Source of the DNA: Clostridioides difficile
GTDB lineage: Bacteria > Bacillota > Clostridia > Peptostreptococcales > Peptostreptococcaceae
DNA length: 44,828 nucleotides
Assembly: GCF_900243075.1 (NCBI RefSeq)
Contig: NZ_OEZH01000036.1
Coordinates: 1 to 44,828 of the forward strand
Reading direction: 5' to 3'
In this document: piece after piece, positions 1 to 17,609 of the stretch
Numbering within the stretch: position 1 is the stretch's first letter
How the letters are laid out: every line of letters begins with the position of its first letter
Notes under the pieces: generated by a model
What the model saw: the letters and a program-made list of their open reading frames with translations, nothing else
Databases searched by the model: none
What the model was told of the DNA's origin: nothing
Translations under genes and position numbers: made by a program

Positions 1-24
1 TGGTTTATAGTTATTGTTTTTCAT
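1..24 (-). CDS. 5' end of an unidentified gene, cut by the window edge
   Basis: Only eight codons are visible, reading M-K-N-N-N-Y-K-P from an ATG at 24-22. The start is supported by a GAGGTGAT ribosome site (complement of 28-35) at a normal distance. It follows the carrier gene at 117 in the same direction with a gap of about 90 bases, so the two may be cotranscribed. Too little is present to name a family. Confidence 0.6.
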
Positions 25-116
25 ATAATCACCTCTTGACTATATTTTACTATAAATAACTATATTTATCTATGTTTTTATTAACTAAAGATAACCTCAT
101 ATAAGTCTATTTACTA

Positions 117-1325
117 TCAACCAAATATAATTGGACCTATTATACTAGCAAATGCCACTGATGCAATAGTTACAGTAACAAATCCCCCTATAATCATCTT
201 TGGTAACAAATAATCTGTTGCCCTTTGTTTTTCTTCTTCAGTTCCTTCCATAGCATCAATACCTTCATTAGAAATTATCTGTGTTGCTGGATAAGCAAGC
301 ATGCAAGTTACGCCAATTGCAGCTGACATTCTTGGAGAATATCCCAATAGCTTTCCTACAATTGCAGTAAATATTATTATGAATACAGAGCCTACAACAA
401 GTATTCCTATAGTTGGAACAATCATCCCAAACAATGCTGTTGGAGTTACCTTAGCAAGTCCTCCAGGTAACATTAACATACAACCAAACATTATAATTCC
501 ATTAGATTGAGATTTATCTAAAATTCCTTTTTCTAAAAAACCTATTCGTGTAAAAATCAATCCCACTAACAAACATGCTATGTTGGGATTTAAATAATAG
601 TTTGCAGGAGTAAATCCTGGTATTAAAGTAGCCAATCCTACAAAATTACCAATCATAGCAACAAATGAAAGCTTTGCAAGATACACTAGAGTAGATGATT
701 TTTTACCTAAATCTTCTTTAAAAATTCTCATGCTTGGAAGCTTAAAATTACTTTTTGATTCATCTTTTAAGAAATCTCCACTATCTCTTTTAAATTTTAA
801 TTCTTTATTTATACAATATGTAGTTATCGGAATACCAAAGAATTTTTGAAATGATAATACTAGAATTACAAATGCTGCAAGTTCAGGTCTATTTGCTGCT
901 TCTGCAACAGTTGTTACAATAATACCGGCAACAGTAGAACCTGCTATTGGAGGTGCTGCTATTAAAGCATACTCTCTACCAAATAACATACTACCTACTG
1001 TTAAACAACCAACCCCTATTCCTACAATACCTACTAATGCAATTACAACCGTTTTCCATTCATGACATAAGTCTTCAAGATTTATAAGTGTTCCTAAGTT
1101 AGTTATTAATAAAGCTATACCAAAGTTACTCATTGCAGCTAATATCCCTGATGCTCCTGTAATGTCTTTTGGTAAAATATTTGTCCAAAATCCTAGTAAA
1201 AATATAATACATACAAATAGCAATGTTGAAATTGCACCTTTTGTTTTCTTAGATAAAAACTCACTAAAAGCATAAATCATTACAGATACAGTAAAGCAAG
1301 TAAGCGGATTCCAAAAATTTTCCAT
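117..1325 (-). CDS. Multi-pass membrane carrier, possibly Na+/carboxylate (GltS-like or DUF3100-like)
   Basis: A 402-residue, strongly hydrophobic protein with about ten to twelve predicted membrane segments and a short polar stretch near residues 175-210. The glycine- and alanine-rich segments (IAAPPIAGSTVAGII at about 122-136 and GVTCMLAYPATQI near 338-350) resemble discontinuous helices of secondary carriers. Na+/glutamate symporters of the GltS type have about 400 residues and a similar layout, but I do not see a diagnostic motif, and an uncharacterised membrane family such as DUF3100 fits equally well. Start: ATG 1325 preceded by AGGAGGAAAC. A TATAAT box lies at 1372-1377 (complement) with no good -35. 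Instead a perfect inverted repeat (1391-1408) covers the -35 position, which suggests an activator. Substrate unknown. Confidence 0.6.
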   Translation of the reverse strand: MENFWNPLTCFTVSVMIYAFSEFLSKKTKGAISTLLFVCIIFLLGFWTNILPKDITGASGILAAMSNFGIALLITNLGTLINLEDLCHEWKTVVIALVGIVGIGVGCLTVGSMLFGREYALIAAPPIAGSTVAGIIVTTVAEAANRPELAAFVILVLSFQKFFGIPITTYCINKELKFKRDSGDFLKDESKSNFKLPSMRIFKEDLGKKSSTLVYLAKLSFVAMIGNFVGLATLIPGFTPANYYLNPNIACLLVGLIFTRIGFLEKGILDKSQSNGIIMFGCMLMLPGGLAKVTPTALFGMIVPTIGILVVGSVFIIIFTAIVGKLLGYSPRMSAAIGVTCMLAYPATQIISNEGIDAMEGTEEEKQRATDYLLPKMIIGGFVTVTIASVAFASIIGPIIFG

Positions 1326-1390
1326 TGTTGTTTCCTCCTAAATATAATAATTTTTTATCAATAAAACAATAATTATAAAATGTATATTCT

Positions 1391-1408
1391 GTAGTTATTC
1401 TTAACTAC
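1391..1408 (-). promoter_or_regulatory. Inverted repeat over the -35 position of the carrier promoter
   Basis: Seven-base arms GTAGTTA / TAACTAC separated by four bases, centred about 75 bases upstream of the carrier start. The -10 candidate TATAAT is at 1372-1377 (complement) and no -35 consensus is visible at the right distance. This arrangement is typical of an activator-dependent promoter. The repeat contains AGTTAAGAATAA, the core of the motif repeated further upstream. Confidence 0.4.
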
Positions 1409-2203
1409 ATATGGTATAGCTTGATATTTTTTGATGATATTTTATACGTCTTAAATTATTCCTAAAATACCTAAATAGATATAGCTATAGTTAACTCTTT
1501 AAATGTTGACTGTAATTATTAACTTACTAGATTTCTTTTTAATTTTTACTTTCTACATCATTTTATAAATGCAGAATTGTACTACAGCTATTTTCAATCT
1601 TAGTATACATGTTGGAAGACTTACATTTATTTAAATATTAAATATATAATGTATATTTATAAACGTCTTAAATTATTCTTAAAGTGCTTAAAATAAAATA
1701 ATAATGCACCCATTAAATTAATATTATCAGAATAAACTTCATTTTAAGTCTTCTCTATGTACAAACTTTATCTACTGGCGCATCCCCTCCTTTGTAAATC
1801 AGATTATTTCTAAGTGAATTTAGATATCTTATTCCCAGAAATTATTCCTAGAAACAAAAATCATTTATTATATTAAATCAATGATAAACTATACTTTAAA
1901 ACTCTTTCTAGATAAGTATAACTTATCATATAATGACGTCTATACCTTCACCTCAACAGTAGTCCTAAATTATTCTTAAATTAACAATAAAAATAATTTT
2001 GCTCCTTATAAAAACACTCGTTTTTATATTGTCAAACTATTCTTAACATAAATTATAATTTCAAACCTTTTCTTTGTCAATATATTCTGACATTTTTCCA
2101 GAAATTTTATAGATTTATCTGGTGAGTAAATCATACTATTTTTATGTAAGGAATAAATCATACTATGAACATGTCTAAATATTTACTTAAGTATAAATAT
2201 AAA
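1409..2203. repeat. Long gene-free stretch with four copies of a GTCTTAAATTATTCTTAAA-like motif
   Basis: No coding region could be supported in about 800 bases. Four imperfect copies of one motif, all in the same orientation, lie at 1448-1466, 1665-1683, 1962-1980 and 2031-2049. The copies at 1448 and 1665 agree over about 35 bases, including the following CTTAAA block. The 16-base core at 1667-1682 is identical to 18342-18357, just upstream of the LytTR response-regulator gene. The rest is AT-rich sequence without recognisable structure. A regulatory role is inference. Confidence 0.45.
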
Positions 2204-2267
2204 AAATGTGTATTCTCCTTTATATAATAACTTTAGTTGTCATTACTTTAGGAAGAATACACACTTT
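2204..2267 (-). terminator. Terminator of glucoside locus A
   Basis: A 15-base imperfect stem pairs 2204-2218 with 2251-2267. Read on the minus strand it ends in a run of T (complement of 2199-2204). It lies about 95 bases past the stop codon of the 2363 gene. Its stem sequence (GAATACACA type) recurs in the terminator at 8295-8357. Confidence 0.75.
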
Positions 2268-2362
2268 ATTTTAAAAACCCCACACTCTATTTTAAATGTA
2301 TTGCTAGATACTAATTAGAGTAGTACCTAACTTCTATTTATCTTATTCCTATTATCTTATTC

Positions 2363-7150
<4,788 letters not shown>

Positions 7151-7225
7151 TATTGTAATTGAATTATATCATCATACTTTTTTTACCTTATAATTTTCGA
7201 TTTTTGGAAACTTTATTATATAAAC

Positions 7226-7265
7226 AAAAAAACGTGGTATAATATTTAAGTCACCACGTTTTTTT
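7226..7265. terminator. Bidirectional terminator overlapping the end of the RpiR gene
   Basis: A 13-base stem (7226-7238 with 7253-7265) flanked by seven A and seven T, so it works as an intrinsic terminator on either strand. The stop codon and last codons of the regulator lie within it. It separates the regulator transcript from the permease operon, which therefore probably has its own promoter in 7126-7225. Confidence 0.75.
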
Positions 7266-8063
7266 GCTATTTATTAGTTCTTTATATCTAGATACAATAG
7301 TATCTGTAATTACCTGATATATTATAGGATGTGTTTGAACACTTGATTTATGTCCAAAACAGATACATAAATCAACATATGGACTTTTTTCTAGTTCTTT
7401 ATTTGATGTAATTGCAACAATCTTAGCTTTTGTTTCTTTAAAAACGCCTTTATCTATATTCCCTCCTATCAGCTGATATTTCTTTATATAATCACCAGAG
7501 TTTGTAAATATAATTATTAAAGTATCCTCTTTTGCATTTCTAATAAATTCATGCTGTTTTACATCATCTATTCTAGAAAAAATATATTTATTGTTATAAG
7601 CTAACTTAGTTTGAAAATCTACAGCGGCAGACTGAGAATAAAGCACACCAAATGCTGCAATACTTTTATACTTAATTAAATCTTTGGCTAATTCATCTAT
7701 TTTATTATATTGAATATTTGATTTTAAATCTTCTAAATCTTTCATTATCGCATTTATATAATCTTCAACACTATGACAATCAAGATATCCTAGTATATTA
7801 TCATTATAATTTAATATATTTTGATTTTTATTACTTTTATATTCAGCTGCAGATTTTAAATCAGAAAAATCTTCAAATCCAATATATCTTGTAAACTTTG
7901 ATATTGTTGACTTTGAAACAAAACATAATTCTGCTACTTCTGATATTGTCATATCTTTAATTTTGTCATAATTACATATTAAAATGTTTGCTATATGATA
8001 GTAAGTAGATTCAGTTTTTCCATTGTTTAAAATATTTAACAACCTATTTAAGAGTACTCCCAT
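7251..8063 (-). CDS. RpiR/MurR-family transcriptional regulator of locus A
   Basis: A 270-residue regulator. The N-terminal domain (about 1-75) is an RpiR-type helix-turn-helix with MTISEVAELCFVSKSTISKFTRYIGFEDFSDLK, here cut to its recognisable blocks VAELCFVSKSTISKF and GFEDFSDLK. The C-terminal part (about 105-265) is a SIS sugar-phosphate-binding domain, with YKSIAAFGVLYSQSAA and IIIFTNSGDYIKK. Family members sense phosphosugars, so the ligand may be the phosphoglucoside or glucose 6-phosphate made by locus A. Start: ATG 8063 after a GGTGGTGG site. It is followed directly by a terminator, so it is probably monocistronic and regulates the downstream permease operon. No operator could be assigned with confidence. 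Confidence 0.85.
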   Translation of the reverse strand: MGVLLNRLLNILNNGKTESTYYHIANILICNYDKIKDMTISEVAELCFVSKSTISKFTRYIGFEDFSDLKSAAEYKSNKNQNILNYNDNILGYLDCHSVEDYINAIMKDLEDLKSNIQYNKIDELAKDLIKYKSIAAFGVLYSQSAAVDFQTKLAYNNKYIFSRIDDVKQHEFIRNAKEDTLIIIFTNSGDYIKKYQLIGGNIDKGVFKETKAKIVAITSNKELEKSPYVDLCICFGHKSSVQTHPIIYQVITDTIVSRYKELINSKKTW

Positions 8064-8294
8064 TTATAAACCACCACCTTCAAATAAATCTTAAAATGAT
8101 AGTTTATATTATACTTTGTTTATATTTGTAGATAAAATCATTTTTAAATATTTATTTCAATATATTTTTTAATACTTCTTTTTCTAAATATAAAAAATGT
8201 TCCTTCTCCCTGTATAGCTATATTTAAGTTTTTAATTATCACCATTTAGTACAGTTTAGTTGATTATAGAATCAGATGTTTTTACTATACATAA
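8064..8294. other. Gap upstream of the RpiR gene
   Basis: AT-rich sequence holding the probable promoter of the RpiR gene. A TATAAT box (complement of about 8112-8117) lies about 50 bases before the start, without a clear -35. Nothing else was seen before the terminator of locus B at 8295-8357. Confidence 0.4.
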
Positions 8295-8357
8295 AAAATG
8301 TGTACCTCCAATGATAGTAATTATACTTAGCTTCTTTATTACCACGGAGAATACACA
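8295..8357 (-). terminator. Terminator of glucoside locus B
   Basis: A stem with a two-base bulge pairs about 8295-8309 with 8344-8357, followed on the minus strand by a T run. It starts eight bases past the stop codon of the glucosidase gene. The stem is similar in sequence to the locus-A terminator at 2204-2267 although the loops differ. Confidence 0.75.
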
Positions 8358-8364
8358 TTTTACT

Positions 8365-9819
<1,455 letters not shown>

Positions 9820-9826
9820 CTAAAAT

Positions 9827-12521
<2,695 letters not shown>

Positions 12522-12541
12522 ATATTCCTCCCTTCAATAAA

Positions 12542-12602
12542 AAGAACCCAAGCATATATGTATAGAGTATTCCTCTATTTTTCACATATATACTTGAGTT
12601 CT
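12542..12602 (-). terminator. Leader terminator of the locus-B operon
   Basis: Long stem pairing 12542-12560 with about 12584-12602, followed on the minus strand by a T run just before the ribosome site. Its upstream arm overlaps the 3' side of the RAT element, so formation of the antiterminator would prevent this hairpin. Confidence 0.85.
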
Positions 12603-12625
12603 GCCTGCTAATCAGTAACATACTC
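12596..12625 (-). promoter_or_regulatory. RAT ribonucleic antiterminator
   Basis: The minus strand contains TGTTACTGATTAGCAGGCA flanked by complementary GAGT/ACTC ends, 30 bases in all. It matches the BglG/LicT target pattern (GTTACTG, loop, CAGGCA). It overlaps the leader terminator and lies upstream of the antiterminator gene, the standard position for autoregulated induction. Confidence 0.88.
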
Positions 12626-12683
12626 AAAATTATGACTACATCGCCATAATTAGAATTCTTTTTTGTTTAATTTTATATCCTAT

Positions 12684-12712
12684 ATCTTATACTATCTATG
12701 TAAATCTGTCAA
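12684..12712 (-). promoter_or_regulatory. Promoter of the locus-B operon
   Basis: Perfect -35 TTGACA (complement of 12707-12712). The -10 is TAAGAT at a 17-base spacing (12684-12689), with TATAAG at 15 bases as an alternative. The transcript would start some 50 bases upstream of the RAT. The -35 overlaps a half-fitting cre-like sequence around 12706-12720 that I do not regard as proven. Confidence 0.6.
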
Positions 12713-12784
12713 CGATTTCCTAAATATTTTTTTAATTATATAACTACAGACTCTGTTAGGCGATTATCTTACAAAGTTCATATA

Positions 12785-13453
12785 CTAAATTGATACTATT
12801 TTACCATCACTAATATTTATAATATTATCTGAATTATTAGCTATTTCAGCATTGTGAGTTATCATAACTAATGTCTGTTTATACTCATATACACAGAGTT
12901 TTAGAAGTCTCACAACTTCATTAGTTGTTTTACTATCTAAGTTTCCTGTAGGCTCATCCGCAAATATTATTGAAGGTTTATTTGCAAGCGCTCTAGCAAT
13001 TGCTACCCTTTGTTGCTGACCTCCAGATAATTCATTAGGAAATTTATTAATTTGAGATTTTATACCTAGTTTAGCTATTAAATCTATTATATAGTCTTTA
13101 TCTATTTTTCTTTTACTAATTGAAATGGGAAGTACTATATTATCATAAACATTTATAACTGGAATTAGATTGTAACTTTGAAATATAAATCCAAACACTT
13201 CTCTCCTTATCTTTGATAACTTATCATCATTTAGGGTATATAAATCTAAATCATCTATAAATACTTTTCCATCTGTAGGTTTATCAAGACCTGCCATACA
13301 GTGAAGTAATGTACTTTTGCCTGAGCCACTTTGCCCAACTATAGTTGTAAATTTATTAGGTTGTATTTCTAAATCTATCCCATTTAATGCATATACTTTA
13401 TTATCCCCTTTTCCATATACTTTCTTTATATTCTTTATAGCTAATTTTTTCAT
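12785..13453 (-). CDS. ABC exporter ATP-binding subunit, MacB/LolD type
   Basis: A 222-residue ATPase with Walker A GQSGSGKST, Q-loop in FIFQSYNL, signature LSGGQQQR, Walker B IIFADEPT and the H-loop MITHN. It has the size and spacing of the LolD/MacB group that pairs with FtsX-type permeases, here the large protein encoded 73 bases upstream. Start: ATG 13453, seven bases after GGAGAA. An ATG at 13468 is in frame but poorly placed. It is the last gene of the group after the two-component system. The cargo may be an antimicrobial peptide or cell-envelope compound; the sequence does not say. Confidence 0.92.
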   Translation of the reverse strand: MKKLAIKNIKKVYGKGDNKVYALNGIDLEIQPNKFTTIVGQSGSGKSTLLHCMAGLDKPTDGKVFIDDLDLYTLNDDKLSKIRREVFGFIFQSYNLIPVINVYDNIVLPISISKRKIDKDYIIDLIAKLGIKSQINKFPNELSGGQQQRVAIARALANKPSIIFADEPTGNLDSKTTNEVVRLLKLCVYEYKQTLVMITHNAEIANNSDNIINISDGKIVSI

Positions 13454-13526
13454 AATACGGTTCTCCATTCTTCTTATTTAAATCCCACTAAATAGTATTA
13501 CATTTTTATCTTGTCATTCCATAGCC

Positions 13527-16094
13527 TTAATTATTTTGTGAAATTCCTTCTGTTATTGTTGTACCTTCTATCTTATCTTTTGATACATATATAGAAATAA
13601 ATCCCATAGCAATAAAAATTGTAAATAGTATAATTATTTGAGAAAAAGGAATATTGGGTTCTATTATCCTAGTATATCCACCTTCCAAAAGAACTTTGTT
13701 CGTTTTAGCCAAACCATAATTATGATATACTGTTGCAATTATAGCTCCTATTATAGAAGCTACCATTCCATACATTTGACTTTCAATAATTAGTATCTTT
13801 TTAATACTTTTTATACTCATTCCAATTGCCCTTAAGGTTGCCAGCTCTTTTCTTCTTGCAATAATATTACTTCTCATAATAAAAATAATATTCACCGCAA
13901 GTATTAATATAGTCAAAAACTGATATATTACAGAAAGTCTTTCTTCTGAACTTTGTTGCATTCCAATAAGTTTTAGTTCTTCTCCTTTTCCATTGATTTC
14001 AGTAGATCCATAATTCTTAGTGGTTTCTTCTAATCTTCTTTCTACAGAATATAATTGTCCCTTTTCAACTATGACAAAAAGCTTATTATACTCTTTTTGA
14101 CCTGTTAATTCTTTATAGTCATTTTCTTTAAATATCATTTGAGCCCCTTGAGCTTGTGTATTCCCATCCTGACTTGATGCATATAATTCTTTCATGATAG
14201 CACCAACCTCTACCTTAAAGTTTTCATATTTTTCAATACCATCTCTATATACAGGTAGCTTTATCTCTATAATATCTCCTATTTTCACATCATCAATTAT
14301 CTTTGCATCAAAAGAATGTGTAACTTGCGAATTCGTATTGTTAACTAAGATGACTTTCTTGTACTTGCCAGATGTAGTACTTAGTATATTTTCCCCTTTT
14401 TCAATAAATTCTTGTCTTTGCTTTAACATATCATCACTATACCCTCTTATCAAAAGTGGATATTCATTGTTATGTTCCTCTTGATAAGAGGAATTTTTTC
14501 TGTCTAATTCATCTTGATAAGCTTTTGATAACTTATTTTTAGAAAGTAAAATATGGCCACGATGATTATAAAAATGTGGTTCTACATACCTTACACCTTT
14601 CATGTCGTTCACTTTTTGTATTAAATTATTGTCTAATTTATAAAATAAAGATTCTGAACTTCTAGAATCTCCCTCAACAGTTTTATCAACACTTCCATAT
14701 GACATTGACCATGAACCACCTGTTATCCCCTCTTCCATATTCTTTTTTAGCAAACTTTTAGCACCTAGATTTAAGATAAACATTATTCCAACCAATGTAA
14801 TTGCTAATATTGTTAATATTGTTCTAGGTTTATTTCTCCATAGATTTCTAGTTGCCATACTTATAAGTAAATTTTTACTTTTTCCACCTATCTTTTTATT
14901 GTCATTTTTTGATTTTTTTTCATACTTATCACTTGACCTTATAGCCTCAATTATAGACATTTTTCTGGATTTTTTAATTACTATAAAGCTAGAAATAGAT
15001 ACTGATATGATTGAAACTGCAAAAGAACATATTACACTAGATATTTGTATTGTTAGCATAGAGCTGTATCCATACACTACTCTTAAACCAACACATGAAA
15101 AAATCATTCCAAATACTATTCCTACTAGAGTTCCTAAAATTATATAGATAAAGCTCATAATAACAAGCATATTTCTTACTTTCTTATTTGACATACCAAT
15201 AGATTTCATAAGACCTATTTGACTAGTCATATCCTGAAAAATAATATTAAAAATATTGTATATTACAATAGTTGATACAATGACTAAAAGCACTGAATTT
15301 ATAATATTTTCTTTGCTGAATTTTGAATTTTGTCTTTGATTCTTTGCTAAGTCAACCTCACCATTTTCATGCAGATTAAAGACATTGGTATCTATCTTTT
15401 TTGTCATCTTAGTTATAAATTGAGGTATATTTTTCTCTGATTTAAGATAAATTGTTCCATTATATGTATCTTTTATTTTTATTGGCAAATTGGAGTCTTT
15501 ATACACAAAAGCTCGAAGTGTAATATTATACCTAGATTTATCGTAATATTTATCTAATTTTTCTATCACACCAACAACTTTGAATGTTTTATTTGCACTA
15601 TCCATATGGTTAATCCCATTGTCATCAATATACTTATTTAAAAGCATCAAATCTATATTTTTGTTTAATGGGTTAGATATCCCCATTTGGCTTGTAGCTT
15701 CTTTTTCTATCACTATTTCTCCATCTTTTATAGGTTCTCTTCCATCTATTTTATATCCCAAAGAACTTAGAAAACCCTTGTCAAATGAATTTAAATAAAG
15801 CTTAACACCACTTTCTTTATCTACAACTTCACATAGCTCTTTTGAAGTGTTTGACTTTGATATACCTTCTTCATTTGTAAGGTCTTGTGTTTTGTCCTTT
15901 TCAAGCCCCTCAAACCATATATGATAATCACCATGTAAATCCTTTGCCTCTTTTATTTGAGAATCATATCCAGAATCCCTAATCACAATCATAGAAAAAA
16001 TAAGCATTACAGCAAGAACTATACACGATAGTAGTGCTACTGTTTTTCCTTTTTGTCTTTTCATATAAGAAACTGCTAGTTTAAATGTAGTCAA
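13527..16094 (-). CDS. FtsX-domain ABC exporter permease, 855 residues
   Basis: Membrane subunit with two FtsX repeats. A first membrane segment at about 18-38 is followed by an extracellular domain to about 265, then three segments to about 372. The second half repeats this: segment near 427-447, extracellular domain to about 735, and three segments near the end. The conserved FtsX features are visible (LMKSIGMSNKKVRNM and ATLRAIGMSIKSIKK, each following a membrane segment). Start is TTG 16094 with a strong AGGAGGTAAAG site. It partners the ATPase at 12785. A terminator hairpin lies between it and the histidine kinase gene, so it probably has its own promoter in 16164-16271, perhaps controlled by the adjacent LytTR regulator. 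Confidence 0.9.
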   Translation of the reverse strand: MTTFKLAVSYMKRQKGKTVALLSCIVLAVMLIFSMIVIRDSGYDSQIKEAKDLHGDYHIWFEGLEKDKTQDLTNEEGISKSNTSKELCEVVDKESGVKLYLNSFDKGFLSSLGYKIDGREPIKDGEIVIEKEATSQMGISNPLNKNIDLMLLNKYIDDNGINHMDSANKTFKVVGVIEKLDKYYDKSRYNITLRAFVYKDSNLPIKIKDTYNGTIYLKSEKNIPQFITKMTKKIDTNVFNLHENGEVDLAKNQRQNSKFSKENIINSVLLVIVSTIVIYNIFNIIFQDMTSQIGLMKSIGMSNKKVRNMLVIMSFIYIILGTLVGIVFGMIFSCVGLRVVYGYSSMLTIQISSVICSFAVSIISVSISSFIVIKKSRKMSIIEAIRSSDKYEKKSKNDNKKIGGKSKNLLISMATRNLWRNKPRTILTILAITLVGIMFILNLGAKSLLKKNMEEGITGGSWSMSYGSVDKTVEGDSRSSESLFYKLDNNLIQKVNDMKGVRYVEPHFYNHRGHILLSKNKLSKAYQDELDRKNSSYQEEHNNEYPLLIRGYSDDMLKQRQEFIEKGENILSTTSGKYKKVILVNNTNSQVTHSFDAKIIDDVKIGDIIEIKLPVYRDGIEKYENFKVEVGAIMKELYASSQDGNTQAQGAQMIFKENDYKELTGQKEYNKLFVIVEKGQLYSVERRLEETTKNYGSTEINGKGEELKLIGMQQSSEERLSVIYQFLTILILAVNIIFIMRSNIIARRKELATLRAIGMSIKSIKKILIIESQMYGMVASIIGAIIATVYHNYGLAKTNKVLLEGGYTRIIEPNIPFSQIIILFTIFIAMGFISIYVSKDKIEGTTITEGISQNN

Positions 16095-16132
16095 AACTTT
16101 ACCTCCTTCTTCTATTAAATCCTTGTATAAAA

Positions 16133-16163
16133 AAATGCTACCTTTTTTGTAAAGGTAACATTT
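16133..16163 (-). terminator. Terminator between kinase gene and ABC permease gene
   Basis: A 12-base stem with one mismatch (16133-16144 with 16152-16163) and a seven-T tail on the minus strand. It may end the two-component transcript or attenuate read-through into the transporter. Confidence 0.65.
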
Positions 16164-16271
16164 CTAAAATTTTGATTCAATATAAGTCCGACAAGTGGTA
16201 TTTTTTCACCGCCAACTAGCATATTAAAGACTAGCTTATAAGCTTTTTAAATGCATTAATCTATTGAATTT

Positions 16272-17609
16272 TTATTCAATTGGTATATGAGCAGTAACTA
16301 TAAATTTATACTCACTATCCTTAATTTTTAATTCTCCATTGTATTTTCTTATTGAAGATTTTATACTCTCAATACCTATGCCATGAAGAAATTTATCTTT
16401 TTTAGAAGTAAAAATCTTATTATTTTTAATTATTACTTTATTCATTTTACTGTTTTCAAATCTGATTATATAATATCCTTTTATAAAGGTACTTTTTATA
16501 GTTATATATTTTTCTATATTATTGTCATCAATATTACTACATGCTTCTATTGCATTATCTATTAAATTTGAAAATATACTACTTACATCAATCATTTCTA
16601 TAAATTCACATTTACTAAAATCTATGCCTACATTAAAATCTATATTATTCTCCATGCATAATCTACTTTTTTCATACAAGATAATATCTAATAGTACATT
16701 TCCTGTATTATAAATATTTTTAGTATTTTTTACTTCGTCTTCTATACTATTAATATATTTGTTTACGTCCTCACTACTGTTTTTTAGCGATTTTATATTT
16801 TTCATATGATTGTTCATATCATGGTATACTTGTCTCATTTTTTCTTGTGATTCTTTTACCGTAAAATAGTATTTATACTGCATATCTAACTTTTCACTTA
16901 CAAATTCTGCTTTAATTTTTTCTTTTTCTGATTTTATAGAATTTATAAATATAGATATTAATAATACATTTACTATAAATAAAATATATGGAAATGTATT
17001 TTTCATAAAAAGTGAAAAATACATTGTATATACATTATAACTATATTCAATATGATTCTTTGTTACTATTGTATATAAATCATCCATTTTTTCAGTTGAT
17101 ATATTTAAAAATAAAACTATAACTACATTAACTGTTATTGTTAAAATTATATATAAATAATACTTCTTATTATTATAAATTTTATGTAGTATATCAAAAA
17201 AATAAACACCTGTAAAAATAATAATAAAATTTATTACAGTATTTGCTTTAAGTATGTAATGACCTACATACTTCCATGAGAACTGTAAAATCCAATACAT
17301 ACTACACCCTATCAAAATATATAACAAGCTATATATAACAGAATTAATAGTAGCTTTTTTTATGTTAATCTGATAAGTAATTTTACAAATTAAAGATAAT
17401 ATTAAAATTATTCTTATTAAAGCATGTAATGGCACAATCCCAAAAGGCATACCATTTATAATTAAGATTGCAGATAATATTAAAATTAATATAAGTTGAA
17501 TATTAGTTTTGCATCTGTAAGTATAACCAATTTTATTCATCAACATAAAAAATAAAGCTATAAATATTACCATATTTATAATAGCTAAGCTATACACACT
17601 ATCTAACAT
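16272..17609 (-). CDS. Sensor histidine kinase, AgrC/GHKL type
   Basis: A 445-residue kinase. Residues 1-225 form six or seven membrane segments with very short loops. A linker follows, then the phospho-acceptor region with His263 in YHDMNNHMKNI, and a GHKL-type ATPase domain with N-box SNLIDNAIEAC (N348) and a G-box GIGIESIKSSI near 412. This fold is typical of AgrC and peptide-sensing kinases partnered with LytTR regulators. It overlaps the regulator gene by seven bases and its ribosome site (GAGGAG) lies inside that gene. The signal is unknown, and no signal-peptide gene of the AgrD type was found beside it. Confidence 0.9.
   Translation of the reverse strand: MLDSVYSLAIINMVIFIALFFMLMNKIGYTYRCKTNIQLILILILSAILIINGMPFGIVPLHALIRIILILSLICKITYQINIKKATINSVIYSLLYILIGCSMYWILQFSWKYVGHYILKANTVINFIIIFTGVYFFDILHKIYNNKKYYLYIILTITVNVVIVLFLNISTEKMDDLYTIVTKNHIEYSYNVYTMYFSLFMKNTFPYILFIVNVLLISIFINSIKSEKEKIKAEFVSEKLDMQYKYYFTVKESQEKMRQVYHDMNNHMKNIKSLKNSSEDVNKYINSIEDEVKNTKNIYNTGNVLLDIILYEKSRLCMENNIDFNVGIDFSKCEFIEMIDVSSIFSNLIDNAIEACSNIDDNNIEKYITIKSTFIKGYYIIRFENSKMNKVIIKNNKIFTSKKDKFLHGIGIESIKSSIRKYNGELKIKDSEYKFIVTAHIPIE

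Noticed and set aside
12706-12720. Second cre-like site over the -35 of locus B
   Set aside because: At least two mismatches to the cre consensus, unlike the clean match at 7136-7150.
12735-12765. Short palindrome ACAGA/TCTGT after the ABC ATPase gene as its terminator
   Set aside because: Stem of only about five to six bases and the T run is displaced; too weak to call.
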